Below, piece after piece: positions 21,640 to 31,958 of a DNA stretch of 64,000 nt. Origin of the DNA: Pelodera strongyloides (taxonomy: Eukaryota; Nematoda; Chromadorea; Rhabditida; Rhabditidae); NCBI GenBank assembly GCA_036852015.1, contig JAANDG010000474.1, forward strand, positions 1-64,000. Direction: 5' to 3'. The notes below the pieces were generated by a model. It saw only the letters and a list, made by a program, of their open reading frames with translations, ran no database searches and had not been told where the DNA came from. The position numbers and the translations under genes were made by a program. Each line of letters starts with the position of its first letter. The stretch's first letter is position 1.

Positions 21640-21800
21640 GCGGCAACAGTTTGGGGGTGTTTCCCGCAAAAGAATTTGATGCGCGCCGCAAAAGTTTTTT
21701 CACCGTCTCTGGTTGCCGTTTTGGTGCGGGAAACACCCCTAATCTGTTGCGGGAAACACCCCCAAAACGTTGCCGAAAAGGTGCGGAAACGGTGCGGGAT
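21640..21800. repeat. Fold-back sequence
   Basis: TTTGGGGGTGTTTCCCGCAA and its near reverse complement TTGCGGGAAACACCCCCAAA lie about 80 bp apart, with related GTGCGGGAAACACCCC between. It is probably part of a GC-rich inverted-repeat element that resumes at 21960-22150. Confidence 0.6.
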
Positions 21801-21825
21801 AAGTAGCAACTGCAAAAAGAAAGCA

Positions 21826-21901
21826 TCGTGTTGGATTCGAACCTACACTCTTGTTAGATACTTTCTCTAAACAGCGCCCTAGACCACTCGGCCAAACCAC
21901 A
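21826..21901 (-). pseudogene. tRNA-like sequence (Leu/Ser-type), probably a pseudogene or SINE head
   Basis: On the minus strand TTTGGCCGAGTGGTCTAGGG is a good type-II A box, followed by a stem TGTTTAGA/TCTAACA and a B box GGTTCGAATCC. The anticodon loop is not standard (no T at the usual position), the T stem has an A-A mismatch and the acceptor strands do not pair. It lies between two copies of related GC-rich fold-back sequence. Confidence 0.45.
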
Positions 21902-21964
21902 CATGTGAGACGTGTGCTTGCGGAGAAACATAGTTACATCAAATGTAGTAACGGCAGATCCTCC

Positions 21965-22150
21965 GAGCGCTTTCAAAAACGTTGCCGAAAAGGTGCGGAA
22001 ATGGTGCGGGGCGCAAGTTGCGCGCCGCAACATTTCCGCACCGTTTCCGCACCTTTTCGGGAAACACTTTGCGCGCCATTTCTATTCCGCGCGCATTTTG
22101 TTTCCCATTCCTTTGCGGCGCGCATTTTGTTTCCCGAAATGGTGCGGCGC
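21965..22150. repeat. GC-rich fold-back sequence
   Basis: GTTGCCGAAAAGGTGCGGAA and CGCACCTTTTCGGGAAAC face each other around GCGCAAGTTGCGCGCCGCAA; GCGCGCATTTTGTTTCCC occurs twice downstream. It is a decayed inverted-repeat element with no coding potential. Confidence 0.6.
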
Positions 22151-22352
22151 GCAACTCATCGGCTCTCAGTGTACTCACAAGGGACCAAACTACAAAGAAC
22201 AAAAACACGAACACAAACTAAAGAACACTAAACATAACATATTCAATATCATAATAAGAGCACTAAACGTAAATTCAATTCAATTAAAGCATTTTAAGGT
22301 AATACTAACGTTACTTAACAATTTACAGGTAAAAACATATATGAGCGTAAAT

Positions 22353-23801
22353 TCACAAATAATGGTATATAAAAAAAACATCGGTACAAGGTAAGAAATA
22401 TAAATTGCTCTCAGTAAAAAAATGCAGGTGGTCTTTGGGGAAAATTTGCGGATTTGCATTTACATAACTCAGAAGTTCTTCTGCATTTTTACACTGATCA
22501 ACTTCGGACGGTAGATTATTGACAAGATCTGCAATTCTATTGAAGAACCAATTCCTATCTTTATACCTTAACTTAGACTTTTTAATAACATATTTGTGAG
22601 GGCGACATGGCCGAGATGAAGTTTGAGATCTCAAAACTAAGTGTTGCGACAAGCACGGAAAGTCATAAATATTAAATAAAAGCTTAAATGCAGTCAAGAT
22701 ATCAGTCTTTCTTCTCCTTAAAAACAGAGGTTCTAATTTTAAATATTCTACACGCGATTTGTAAGACTGATATCTTACGTTCTTTTTAATACACACACGT
22801 TTGGAGAAAAACCTTTGGGGGGCTTCTAATCTACGACAAAGAGGTGATTTTTCAGAAGGATTGATAATCTCAGAGCCGTATTCTAAGATGGGCCTTACGT
22901 AACAATTAAAAAGTTTAACATATGTATCAGCTGAAGCTTGTGGGAATGCTGATAACAAGTGCCGACTTCTCTGAAGTGCTAAGGCAGTTTTGACATGAAT
23001 ATGATGCGAGAAAGTCAACTTGTTATCAACATAAATACCTAAATCTCTTATCTGATCCACCGGCTCGATCCTCTGACGTTCAATGTAGTAGACGCGTCCG
23101 GGACCGGTCTGTCCGAGGTGAAGAACATTGATTTTTTCAGCTGCAAACGGCATCTGCCAGTCCCTTGACCACGCGCTCACTGCATTGATCGCCTCCTGGA
23201 GGACGGGTCCGGCTTCACCATACAACTTGAGATCATCTGCAAATAATGCAAATTTAACACTTGATGGAATAACGGATTCAAGATCATTTATAAAAATCAA
23301 GAACAGTAAAGGACCCAGGACCGTTCCCTGTGGAACACCTGAGATTGGAACAAATTCAGACGAAAAAGTATTACCAATTTTAACGACAGATATACGATTT
23401 TCTAAGAATTCCTTTAACCAACTAATAAGCATACTAGCAAAACCAAATTGTTTACATTTATAAAGCAGCTTTGCGTGTACAACCTTATCGAAAGCTTTTC
23501 TGTAGTCAAAGTAAACGCAATCTACTTTTTTTTTACACTTCAAGGATGTTTGCCATTCTGAAATTACTTCTAAAAGTTGAGTCGTACAGCTTCTAACTTT
23601 TAAAAAACCATATTGACTTTTTGAGAAAGAATTTTTAAAGACAATTCTTATACCAGACGCAAGTATGGTCTCCATAAGTCTTCCAACAGGGGAGGTGAGG
23701 GTGACTGGCCTGTAGTTTTCAGGATTGCTTTTGCTTCCTTTCTTGTAAATTGGAACTATGCACCCGTACTTACCACTGCCAGGGAATATGTGAATAAACA
23801 A
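22353..23801 (-). CDS. Reverse transcriptase part of the non-LTR element
   Basis: 482 codons. Motifs in order: IVPIYKKGSKSNPENYRPVT, VYFDYRKAFDKVVHAKLL (motif A Asp), GVPQGTVLGPLLFLIFINDL (motif B), and FALFADDLKLYG with the catalytic FADD. The C-terminal part (VRPILEYGSEIINPS, LEAPQRFF) is typical of CR1/Jockey-group proteins. The apparent ATG (23801) is internal to the original protein; the true start lies upstream in the other frame. The catalytic core looks intact. Confidence 0.92.
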   Translation of the reverse strand: MFIHIFPGSGKYGCIVPIYKKGSKSNPENYRPVTLTSPVGRLMETILASGIRIVFKNSFSKSQYGFLKVRSCTTQLLEVISEWQTSLKCKKKVDCVYFDYRKAFDKVVHAKLLYKCKQFGFASMLISWLKEFLENRISVVKIGNTFSSEFVPISGVPQGTVLGPLLFLIFINDLESVIPSSVKFALFADDLKLYGEAGPVLQEAINAVSAWSRDWQMPFAAEKINVLHLGQTGPGRVYYIERQRIEPVDQIRDLGIYVDNKLTFSHHIHVKTALALQRSRHLLSAFPQASADTYVKLFNCYVRPILEYGSEIINPSEKSPLCRRLEAPQRFFSKRVCIKKNVRYQSYKSRVEYLKLEPLFLRRRKTDILTAFKLLFNIYDFPCLSQHLVLRSQTSSRPCRPHKYVIKKSKLRYKDRNWFFNRIADLVNNLPSEVDQCKNAEELLSYVNANPQIFPKDHLHFFTESNLYFLPCTDVFFIYHYL

Positions 23802-25374
23802 AAGACGATGAAAAAATTATAGATAGGGGCGAGCACAGTGTAACACCGCATTTTTTGATAAAAAATTGGTTTAAGCCTTCAATACTGTACGAGAACTTAT
23901 TTGGTAACTTTCTAATAAAAGAATAAACAGAGTTGCAATCAAAATTAAACATAGGTATCTTTTCGTTAGCACAGGGTATCGAGGGTAGCAAATTATTGTC
24001 AATAGCATAGTTACCATCAAAAACATTACGAAAAGCATCAGCCTTATCTAGGTCACAAAACAGTACTGTATTATCATTTATTTTCAAGGTTGGAATTGAA
24101 TTGTTTGCTTTTAATTTAAGCCGAACAAATTTGTGGATACTTGAATAGGACTCAGATTTTATAGCACTGGTTTTTTCTATGTGCTTTTTTTTCAGGTATT
24201 TAACCTTCTTTTGCAAGTTACGGTATAGTTGCCGTAATAGTAAATCTTTGCCGCATTTGACAAGCTTCCACAAGTTTGTCAGTTTTTTTTCTAATTTCTT
24301 AATATTAGATGGAAATCTTATACGACACTTATTTCTTTCAGAACGTTCAACCATAGGACAGAATTGACTGATAGCCAACCGGCAAATTTCCACAAAATTG
24401 TCATAAAAATTTTGTAGGTTTGGACAATTGTCCGATATTTGTCTCCAGTTGAACATTCGGAAAAAGTCATTGATTTTCTCATAATCAGCCTTTCTGTAGT
24501 CAATGTACTTATACCTGGAAGGTTTTTGGGGAATGGTTGGGAAATCATAATAAATATCAACAGCAAAATGATCGGAAGTGACTGGGTTTTCAATGACAGA
24601 GACAGAAAGAACTCGATCACTGTCCGTTAACAAAACATCAAGAATTGTGTGGGTACCACGATTTGTAATTCTAGTAGGCTCAGTAACTAGCTGTTGCACA
24701 TTATGGATAATAGTAAAATCTAAGAATATTTGACTGATATTGCAGTTTTTAGATAGTGACTGAGACTGCCAGTTAATAACAGGAAAATTTAAGTCGCCCA
24801 AAATTGAGGTATTTTTGGGCTCGAAATATTTAGTGAGTATCTGAATAAGATGGGTCGTGCCGTCAATACTCAAATTTGGAGGTCTATAAACCAATATAAA
24901 TCGATGGTGTTCATTAGAATTCATATATAAATCAGATACGAGTATATCAAAACGATCTAAATAATGAGAGCCTTGAGGAGCTGTACGAGAATAAGAACAT
25001 GAATAAACTTCACAGAAATTATGAATATTCTTGTAAATGAGGCAGAATCCGCCTCCGTGTCCGTGAAGTCTATCTACACGAAAAGACGAAAAATTACAAT
25101 GTGATAAGTGTCCAACGGGTTGCTTTTCAGAAAGCCATGATTCATTAATAAAACAAAAATCATAATTACACGAAATCAATTTGTCATATAAAGATGTGAC
25201 TTCGCTGGGCAAAATCAATGATCTCGCGTTAAGTAACAAAGCCCTGTGTGAATGACCCTCGCTGGTCTTTGGTGGTGAAATATCAGGTTGATACGTAGAG
25301 GTCAAAGAAAGAGAAACAGATAACTCCCGAGGCGTTTGACTAGTTATTGGGGTACAATGATCAGAAAATGACAC
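23770..25374 (-). CDS. AP endonuclease part of the non-LTR element
   Basis: 534 codons from ATG 25374 to a stop at 23770. The endonuclease starts near residue 45 (ALLLNARSL), with CFINESWL carrying the expected Glu, FRVDRLHGHGGGFCLIYK, LVYRPPN, ILGDLNFP, and a terminal SDHFAVDI holding the catalytic Asp-His pair. All core motifs are present. The enzyme nicks target DNA to start target-primed reverse transcription. A linker rich in Lys/Arg follows, and the frame ends just after FVYSHIP where RT should begin. Confidence 0.88.
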   Translation of the reverse strand: MSFSDHCTPITSQTPRELSVSLSLTSTYQPDISPPKTSEGHSHRALLLNARSLILPSEVTSLYDKLISCNYDFCFINESWLSEKQPVGHLSHCNFSSFRVDRLHGHGGGFCLIYKNIHNFCEVYSCSYSRTAPQGSHYLDRFDILVSDLYMNSNEHHRFILVYRPPNLSIDGTTHLIQILTKYFEPKNTSILGDLNFPVINWQSQSLSKNCNISQIFLDFTIIHNVQQLVTEPTRITNRGTHTILDVLLTDSDRVLSVSVIENPVTSDHFAVDIYYDFPTIPQKPSRYKYIDYRKADYEKINDFFRMFNWRQISDNCPNLQNFYDNFVEICRLAISQFCPMVERSERNKCRIRFPSNIKKLEKKLTNLWKLVKCGKDLLLRQLYRNLQKKVKYLKKKHIEKTSAIKSESYSSIHKFVRLKLKANNSIPTLKINDNTVLFCDLDKADAFRNVFDGNYAIDNNLLPSIPCANEKIPMFNFDCNSVYSFIRKLPNKFSYSIEGLNQFFIKKCGVTLCSPLSIIFSSSFVYSHIPWQW

Positions 25375-25428
25375 GGATTTTTCGTTTGGTCCCTCGAGTT
25401 CCTAAGCAACAAACACCCGACCTGGATT

Positions 25429-25656
25429 TTGATTGTGATTAGAATGTTTTTGGATAGAATGTTTTTGGATTCTGAAAATGTGGCGCTACCTTCACCGAAA
25501 AACGAACATTCTGCCGTGTTATCTAAAAAACAGAGAGTACGGTATGGCAAGTTGCCAAAGTTTCATGCAACGTGCGCACAGTTGGTAGGAGAGTCAGAGA
25601 AGAAAAGATGGCAGACATCTAGAGAGTACGAACAAATACAAATGACGAAATTATAG
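25429..25656 (+). other. Short unexplained reading frame
   Basis: A 75-codon frame (with LSKKQRVRYGKLPKFHATC and a Lys/Arg/Glu-rich tail) starts 30 bp after the outer inverted repeat of the non-LTR element. No splice sites, homologue or domain are evident. It could be chance or a fragment of the host sequence. Confidence 0.2.
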
Positions 25657-25704
25657 ACTACGGAAGTGTACAAATGGCGAAAATTTCGTCGTTTTTAGGC
25701 CAAA

Positions 25705-26215
25705 ATTAAAATATGGAAATTTTGCGATTTCGAAATGGTTTTGAAATATTCGCGTAAAATTGGTCTACATTTATATTTATTTTCTGACCACCTGGCTCCC
25801 AAGAGAAAAATGTAAGAAATCTTTTTCTAATAGATGCCATCACACGACTCCCAACGGTTTTTGAGAACTTTTGTACCGCGCAAAAAATATTCATACGTGT
25901 TATTTAGAAAAATATTTATTTAAAAATTTCCGATCAAGCTTTTCATTCTCCGACCACCTGGCTCCCAAGAGAAAAATGTAAGGAATCTTTTTCTAATAGA
26001 TACCAACACACGGTTCCCAACGGTTTTCGAGAACTTTTGTACCGCGCGAAAAATATTCGTACCGGATATTTGAAAAAATGTTCATTTAAAAATCGCCTAT
26101 AAAATTTTTCGTTTTTTGACCAACTGGCTCCATAGAGAAAACCATAAGGAATCTTTTTCTAATACATGTGAACGCACGAATCTCAATGGTTTTCGAAAAC
26201 TTTTGTACCGCACGA
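25705..26215. repeat. Three decayed tandem units of 166 bp
   Basis: The landmark GACCACCTGGCTCC recurs at 25786, 25952 and (as GACCAACTGGCTCC) 26118, exactly 166 bp apart each time. Each unit also has GAGAAAAATGTAAG, ATCTTTTTCTAATA, CCCAACGGTTTT and CTTTTGTACCGCGC. The third unit is most diverged. Confidence 0.9.
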
Positions 26216-26439
26216 AAATTAAAATCGCCGGTTGTTACCATAATTGGACTTTTTTAACGTTATTCTAGGATTAAGCTGTTTGCACAGTAGGAGACCACAT
26301 AAACCCTTAACGACTAGCCAATTTCGCTACTTATTTACGGTTATAAGAATGTAAATAAGTCTGTCAAATGGTCTCTCACTAAGGCTCTATATTGTATATT
26401 TAAGCCAAAACTTTCCAAACACTCAACTCCGCGACATGT

Positions 26440-26785
26440 GTTCACTAAGATTGGGTGGTATGCAACAAGATACCCAGCGCAAAATATATCGGCAACGTGG
26501 CTCCTTCTGTAGTTTCGTCACTCAACGCAACGTCAAGTTTGTTTTCAACCTTCAAAGCATACGACATCAAGTACACCTACGACATCGCAGTAACCAACTA
26601 GGACGGACATGGTGTCGGATGTACCCTCACTAATGCAAGTGTGATGCGTCCTGGTGCCATCCTCTAGTGTCACCGGCCCCAAGGAGGCTGTGTCTATCGC
26701 CCTTGTTGTTGTGTCCTCCTATTCGCCCTTCGAGTGCGAACAGGAAAACACCAAGAATATGGGCACCGTTTGAATGCACCAACAC
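26440..26785 (+). pseudogene. Decayed coding fragment
   Basis: Protein-like stretches occur in successive frames with stops between: FKAYDIKYTYDIAVTN, then after a TAG DGHGVGCTLTNASVMRPGAI, then in another frame VTGPKEAVSIALVVVSSYSP and FECEQENTKNMGTV ending in TGA (about 26779). The order and composition look like one former protein broken by at least one stop and one frameshift. I cannot name the family. 26800-27860 holds nothing else I can support. Confidence 0.35.
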
Positions 26786-27867
26786 CCCCGACGATGCCGC
26801 CATTTAGTTCCGCTGTGAGACGTTCGCCAAAATATCGGTTATCATTTAAAACATAAACATTCTATCTATACAGCATCATCAACACGGCGAGCGACGACAT
26901 CTTACGCTTACCTCTTCAGTTTCGTGCGGAAATATTTTTCTTTAGTACTCAATGTCTCTACAGAACCGGATGAGAGTCTGGAGACGGCAGAACGAGAATA
27001 GGACGTTTTGAAGCGCACGAAAAGGCTAGAACCGTTTGTTCTAGGCTTTCGACATGAAGTCCACAAAGATAGTGAGAATTTATGAGTTTATATAAGAGTT
27101 TATTAGTGGGAGTGGGAATTGATAGTAATGCACAGACAAGAGGAATACACCACGAAGGTTAAGTTAAAGGGATAAGCTCACTAATATTTACATCTCTTTG
27201 AATATTTTTTATTCATAGTATGGCCGAAAATATTCACATCATTACCTTTGCTCCCCGAGGTAGTAGTGCTTGCTCAAAAAGCTGAGTTACCTCGAATTTA
27301 TAAAACAACTGGAGTACCGCAGCCGATAAGTGGGAAAGAGCGTATCTGTGGGAGTGCATCGTCTACTGCTACGGCTACGGAATAACAGCACGTCTAGGTT
27401 AATAGGGCTACGAGAGCCAACGTGCACTCACGGGACCAAAGACGTAGACTACCACACACGGACACGGACGGCTGCGCTACCAAGAATATGCCTCTTTAGG
27501 CCGAATATATGCTACGGTTAAGGTATTTAACGATGTAGTTAATAAATGTAAGCCGGAATTAGAATATAAATCCTAATCCTACGGTAATTAGGGTAATATA
27601 TAAGAGAGTTGTCGTACAGTCACGACAGCGCACATCATTCGGCTATCCGAACAGCATTATCAGGCATCTATTTTGTATGGTAAATATTTGTGTGTGACCT
27701 TATCCTGCGTCGATTTTCGGTCCGTCTTTGCCGTCTTTGCAAGCTTGCCTCATTACCTTCGTGTGTGAGCTTCTCTTCTTCCGTACAACCACTATATGGC
27801 CCATGCCTACCCTAAGAGCTTGTTTCATTTTCTTCAGTATAGTTAAACAGTTTTAAGGAAGACTTAA

Positions 27868-28522
27868 AGGATCGCAGTCACTACAAAATCATCATTTTTC
27901 TTTGAGCTTACTTGTATTTAGTAAAGAATAAAGACAAATACTTTACCAAAAGCGAATAATTTGAATTCCAACTCAGGGAGTGAACTAGTAAAAAAGTAGT
28001 TCTACTTAACTACCGCAGGATGACGAAACGTGTTCATACCGCTGCTTCCCGATCGGGAGTCTGCAAATTATATCGGAAAATATCTGCATATTATATTTCT
28101 ACATATGGCGCAAGAGTCTGCAGGCGTATCACTACACGTTTCATAATCCCGCGGTAGTTTAGTAGAAATACTTTCCTACTTGTTCACCCCTTGAGTTGGA
28201 ATTCAAATTATTCAAAAATTAAAATTGTTTTACGCTTCAAGAGCGTGCACCTTTATTCAAGGGAGTACAAAGTACAATTTCAAGGTTTTTGCTTATGACA
28301 TGTTCCGCAGAGGTCCCGAGCAGTAGGCGACGAGTTCCAGATGACAAATTGCTCGACATCTTCGGGCTAGGGCCAGGAGGGATCGCCCATGATTCCCTCG
28401 CCTGGTGGTGGTTTCTCGCCTGGTGGTGGTTTATTCGGTTTTGGTAAAGTATGTTTCTTTATTCTTTACTAAATACAAGTAAACTCGAAGCAAAATGATG
28501 ATTTTGTAGTGACTGCGATCGT
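27868..28522. mobile_element. TTAA fold-back element with a nested insertion
   Basis: TTAA at 27864-27867 and 28523-28526. Ends AGGATCGCAGTCACTACAAA and its reverse complement (ending GCGATCGT). Arms of about 200 bp pair, including TTTACTTGTATTTAGTAAAG and GAATAATTTGAATTCCAACT. The CACTACAAAATC core is shared with the element in the 5' LTR, so they are relatives. The right arm is split by 217 bp (28214-28430). Confidence 0.88.
28214..28430 (-). mobile_element. 217-bp insertion inside the fold-back element
   Basis: The right arm is interrupted exactly between two copies of TTATTC (28208-28213, 28431-28436), a likely 6-bp target duplication. Read on the minus strand the insert starts with a repeated CCACCACCAGGCGAG word and ends with GAATAAAGGTGCACGC and an AT-rich tail. 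It could be a short solo LTR or a retroposed 3' end. No match can be named. Confidence 0.6.
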
Positions 28523-28639
28523 TTAAACACTACGCATTCAAGGTTTATTTTATTCAAGCATAGTCATCGACATATGATGCACGGAAATGCAGTATCCAAA
28601 AACCATTTCGAAAAATAAGATGTTGCACATGCGGGACGT

Positions 28640-28725
28640 GATCGTTGCCATATCGGGGTTTTTTGGAAGAATCGGGGCCATATCGGGGTTTTTTCCAAAA
28701 TAATCGGGGCCTTATCGGGGTTTCC
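28640..28725. repeat. Short tandem repeat
   Basis: About three copies of a 30-bp unit containing CATATCGGGGTTTTTT and AATCGGGGCC. 28730-29750 shows no supported feature besides weak exon-like T-rich stretches near 29380-29630. Confidence 0.75.
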
Positions 28726-29753
28726 ACTTTCCTGTGTACCACTTTAGTTTTAAAGCGAATATGTAGGCACTGAAAATGAGCAAAAAAAAAAGCGAAACTA
28801 GCGTTTCCATACCAGACGTTAATTTAAATAGGCGACTGAATATGTAAATACGAAATTGGAATGCGCTGCATCTTGAATCTTGCTATTTGCCGATTTAAAC
28901 TGAAATTTATTCAATCGGACCCAAATTTATGCAAAGGTTCCGAATTAGCGTTTACTATGGAAAAGGCGAGCTTTGTAATTGATTTTCTTTTAAGTGGGTA
29001 ATTGTAGACAACTTTTGTTATTGTTTCCTTAATCGGCAACACGCATTCTATTAATACAGCTTAACTTCAAAAAGGGCCTACATATTCCCTTTAAAAACGA
29101 GCGAATTTTCACTAACATGATTGATTAGTTGTGAGAAATCCATGTTATTCGGCACTCATAGCAAAATCCTTCCCAGAAAAGTTTTGGTGAAGTAGTAGCA
29201 TGGGGAGGAATGAAATGTGACTCCGACAAATACAAGTTGATGTTTGGAAAACAATATAAAACGCAATTTGGCTACCGTAGATTTGAATATACTTACTTAA
29301 AATCGTGCGTAAACAGAACCGTAACGAACGCGCGGAAATTAGCTCCTCCTACCTAACTTCAGCTCCCTACCAACTGTGATGCGGCTTCAATTACGTTTCA
29401 AAAATTTTCTTCGGTTTTTGTTCCTTGGGGAATATGATGTGGCTTTTTTTTCATCTAAATATTTTTTATTCTGTTTTGTTTTCTTTGCGAATTCTTAGTG
29501 AACACCGTCATCGTCCGAGTCGAGTTTTACTTGTTTACTGGGGAAAAATGATGACTTTGGCGGCATTATTTTCACTTTTCCAAACATTGCTCGAAAACGT
29601 GTATGAATTAAAACGTGGCTTCTAAAGTCCAAAGTCATACCGTCATATGTCATACATTTGTGGCGTTATGTATCTACAAGGAACTTTGCTTTTTTTGAAA
29701 CCGTACATTGTTATCGACATGCATGATGGTTTAAGTAAATGAACTCATTTCAG

Positions 29754-30124
29754 GATTTCAGTGCCGTCAAGTTTTCTTCTTCGCCTCCCTCTTTTGGACG
29801 TGCTATTTTAAGCTGCACGATACGGAATGGAACAATGGCAAGCGACTTGTTAACTATTCGGTAATAATTTGGCTATGTGCATTGGAATCACCTTTCTTTC
29901 ACTTCTTATTTTTTTACAACGTTTTGTTCAGCGCAACTGCGCAAATCAGTTACTAAACTTGCACACTAAAGGGTCCCAGTCCTCAGTTACACATTAAAGG
30001 TCTATAAAACAGTAAATTCTCTATTAAAGTTATTTAAGGTTATATTTTCAGGTTGCTTCTCTTCTCGCCCTCTTCTGTTTGAGGCTTCTGGTGCCTTCCT
30101 CACTCCTCTGCCTTCTGACGTCAG
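29754..30124 (+). other. Two exon-like segments encoding hydrophobic peptide
   Basis: 29754-29860 lies between CATTTCAG and GTAATA, and 30052-30124 between ATTTTCAG and GTGCGC. In the only joined frame both are open and the phases agree, giving FQCRQVFFFASLFWTCYFKL, then after the junction VASLLALFCLRLLVPSSLL. Hydrophobic runs like these fit membrane segments, for example of a nematode serpentine receptor, but exons this short are often open by chance. Confidence 0.3.
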
Positions 30125-30364
30125 GTGCGCGATTATGTACAATTTGATTCTCACACTTTTGACAGTCGGCTGTTGACATTTGGCAGTCGTCGTAAACTGA
30201 TCCACCTATATTCGCCGGGTAATGATGTCTGAACTAATGCAGATAGCTAATTTTTTTTTTGGCCCGTGCTTGAGGACAATTAGTACTTATTAAGCAATAT
30301 AATAAGTGGTAATTTGATTCGGTTGAAGTTTTGATGTAATGCTTTAAAAATGGGTTGTCACAAC

Positions 30365-30672
30365 GTGAAACTCCGCGCCATCGCCGCGCACAAAAACAGG
30401 GTGCGCCAGCGGGGTGCGGAGCACCGCCTCTAGAGTGCGCGGAGGGGTCGCCAGGGGTGCTCTAACAACACCTGGCGCACCCACACCCTGGCGCTAGTGG
30501 TGGCGCAGCTGCCGCGCATACCCTAAATGATGCACCGCAAGTGCGCCAAGTGAGCTAGAACGCCACTGGCGCACCTGGGGCGCACCCACCGCGCAAACTA
30601 GAGGGGGGGGGGGTGCGCCGCGCACCATCGGCGGACCCTTATTTTGTGCGCGGTGATGGCGCGGAGTTTTAC
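30365..30672. mobile_element. GC-rich inverted-repeat element (MITE-like)
   Basis: AAACTCCGCGCCATCGCCGC at the left is answered by the near-exact reverse complement GCGGTGATGGCGCGGAGTTT at the right, about 30 bp of terminal repeat on a 308-bp element. The inside is rich in TGCGCC/GGCGCA. No clear target duplication is seen. A related, more decayed copy is at about 36200-36395. Confidence 0.75.
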
Positions 30673-30775
30673 CAGTGCACAAACTCACAACTTGCTTCAA
30701 AGAAATGCCTTCCTGGAATCTGAAGAAGAAAGAAGGATGAAGGGCAAACATCACAATTAAATTTTGATTTTTTAG

Positions 30776-30995
30776 GATTCGTTATGCTCTTCCTCTGATG
30801 CTTGTCTTCGTTTCACCCCCTGCTTTGATCATCGATTTTTGGGCAAATTCGAACTTTGAACACGGCCTGATCAGTTTGGTGAGGTTTTTTTATCTGTGGA
30901 TTATCAATATCAGTCCTTTTCTTTTGTTCTATACATCAGTCGACAAATGTTGCATTTTGCAAAGAAGTATAGGGAGAAATTATGATATAAAGTGA
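30776..30995 (+). other. Exon-like hydrophobic segment, possible serpentine receptor fragment
   Basis: Preceded by TTTTTTAG at 30769-30775. The frame reads YALPLMLVFVSPPALIIDFW, an acidic/polar turn, and then FFYLWIINISPFLLFYTS, like the last two membrane helices of a nematode chemoreceptor, ending in a stop at 30993. A GTGAGG donor inside (30880) is an alternative end. Family assignment is by general appearance only. It does not join in phase with the exon at 30052. Confidence 0.3.
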
Positions 30996-31270
30996 TCAAC
31001 AAGTTTAGTGCGAGTTTTTTTCCAGACATCTATTTGCTATTAGGAAATTTGGCCAAAATATAGTAATAATACGGACCGCGTAACTTAGCCATTCATTGTT
31101 ATTTTTTCGTTTCAAGTTGATATTGGATGTTTATTTCTGTGAAGATCGTGCTCGTTTTCTGCATCCGCATCTTCAATACACTGGTGGAGGTGACTTTCCT
31201 GATGTCATAATTGCATCTGTTTTGATGTTTGTAAGCGATCATTCCTTTTTTCGTTTGCAGTGATACTGAG

Positions 31271-31564
31271 ATGGCTGGCCTTGTCATACTGCCCAGGTAA
31301 CTCATGATATTGCTATTGAGCTTGAAATACATTACATCTTCAATCTTCATCTTCAGTAAACATTCGTAATTTAGGGTCCGAAGTCAGAAGTGTTCTATTT
31401 TTGTTCTATTTTAGAAAAAGACCATATAGTTATCGATTTTTTTTAATTTTCAGATTTACCTGCGCCAGCACGGCTACTGTTCTTCTTTCTCCTTTGGCTG
31501 TGCTGTGAATTTCGGTCGAATGGTTGGCGACTATCGATCAGCCTTATTGCAAGTTGTCTTAACG
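31271..31564 (+). pseudogene. Diverged second copy of the 21.2-kb two-exon fragment
   Basis: ATGGCTGGCCTTGTCATACT at 31271 parallels the start of the gene at 21171, and 31455-31564 (after ATTTTCAG) carries YCSSFSFGCAVNFGRMVGDY followed by RSALL, parallel to CFSISFGCFHNEHK...DDYRS. Spliced with the visible sites (donor after 31296) the second exon enters a frame that stops early, so this copy is probably broken or spliced differently. Confidence 0.4.
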
Positions 31565-31958
31565 GGTAAAATGTGCCTTTAAAGTTTAGCTGGCGGTAGC
31601 GGGGCGCAGACACGTTTTTAGCAACAACATTTAGTGAGTGTAAGCCATGGCAAATATCATACTGTGAGCTCACTTCTTATATAATTACTTAGTTCAAAAC
31701 GTCTTCGTCTTCTTATGGCTTTCTTCAGAGGTATGTTTTTTTAGGTAATCTTAACTGCTATAGTCTAGAATATTGTAATTTTTTTGTTACTATATACACA
31801 CTGTAACATATTTGCATTAGGCCAAGAGTTGTAAATGGTAAGCCCCCGTTAGTGAGCAGCTTCCAAAACTGTACCTACTTGTTGATCTACTGCTTGAGGT
31901 TGAGCACTGTACTTACTTTCCTAACGTAGACAATATTTCTCTCATTAGTGGAATTTAG

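Larger units (their letters stand above)
22182..25397 (-). mobile_element. Non-LTR retrotransposon of the CR1/Jockey group
   Basis: Two minus-strand frames together encode an apurinic endonuclease and a reverse transcriptase in the usual order. They overlap by 32 nt with a frame change near 23780-23800, inside the sequence linking the endonuclease tail to the first RT motif. One frameshift has therefore probably broken a single polypeptide. No separate first frame and no poly-A tail are visible. The outer bounds given are those of an 11-bp inverted repeat (AGGGACCAAAC 22180-22190, GTTTGGTCCCT 25384-25394), which is unusual for a LINE and may belong to a host element. Confidence 0.85.

Noticed and set aside
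27165..27190. Another TTAA element (TTAAAGGGATAAGCTCACTA)
   Set aside because: Resembles the 7179 element's left end, but no matching right end or inverted arm was found.
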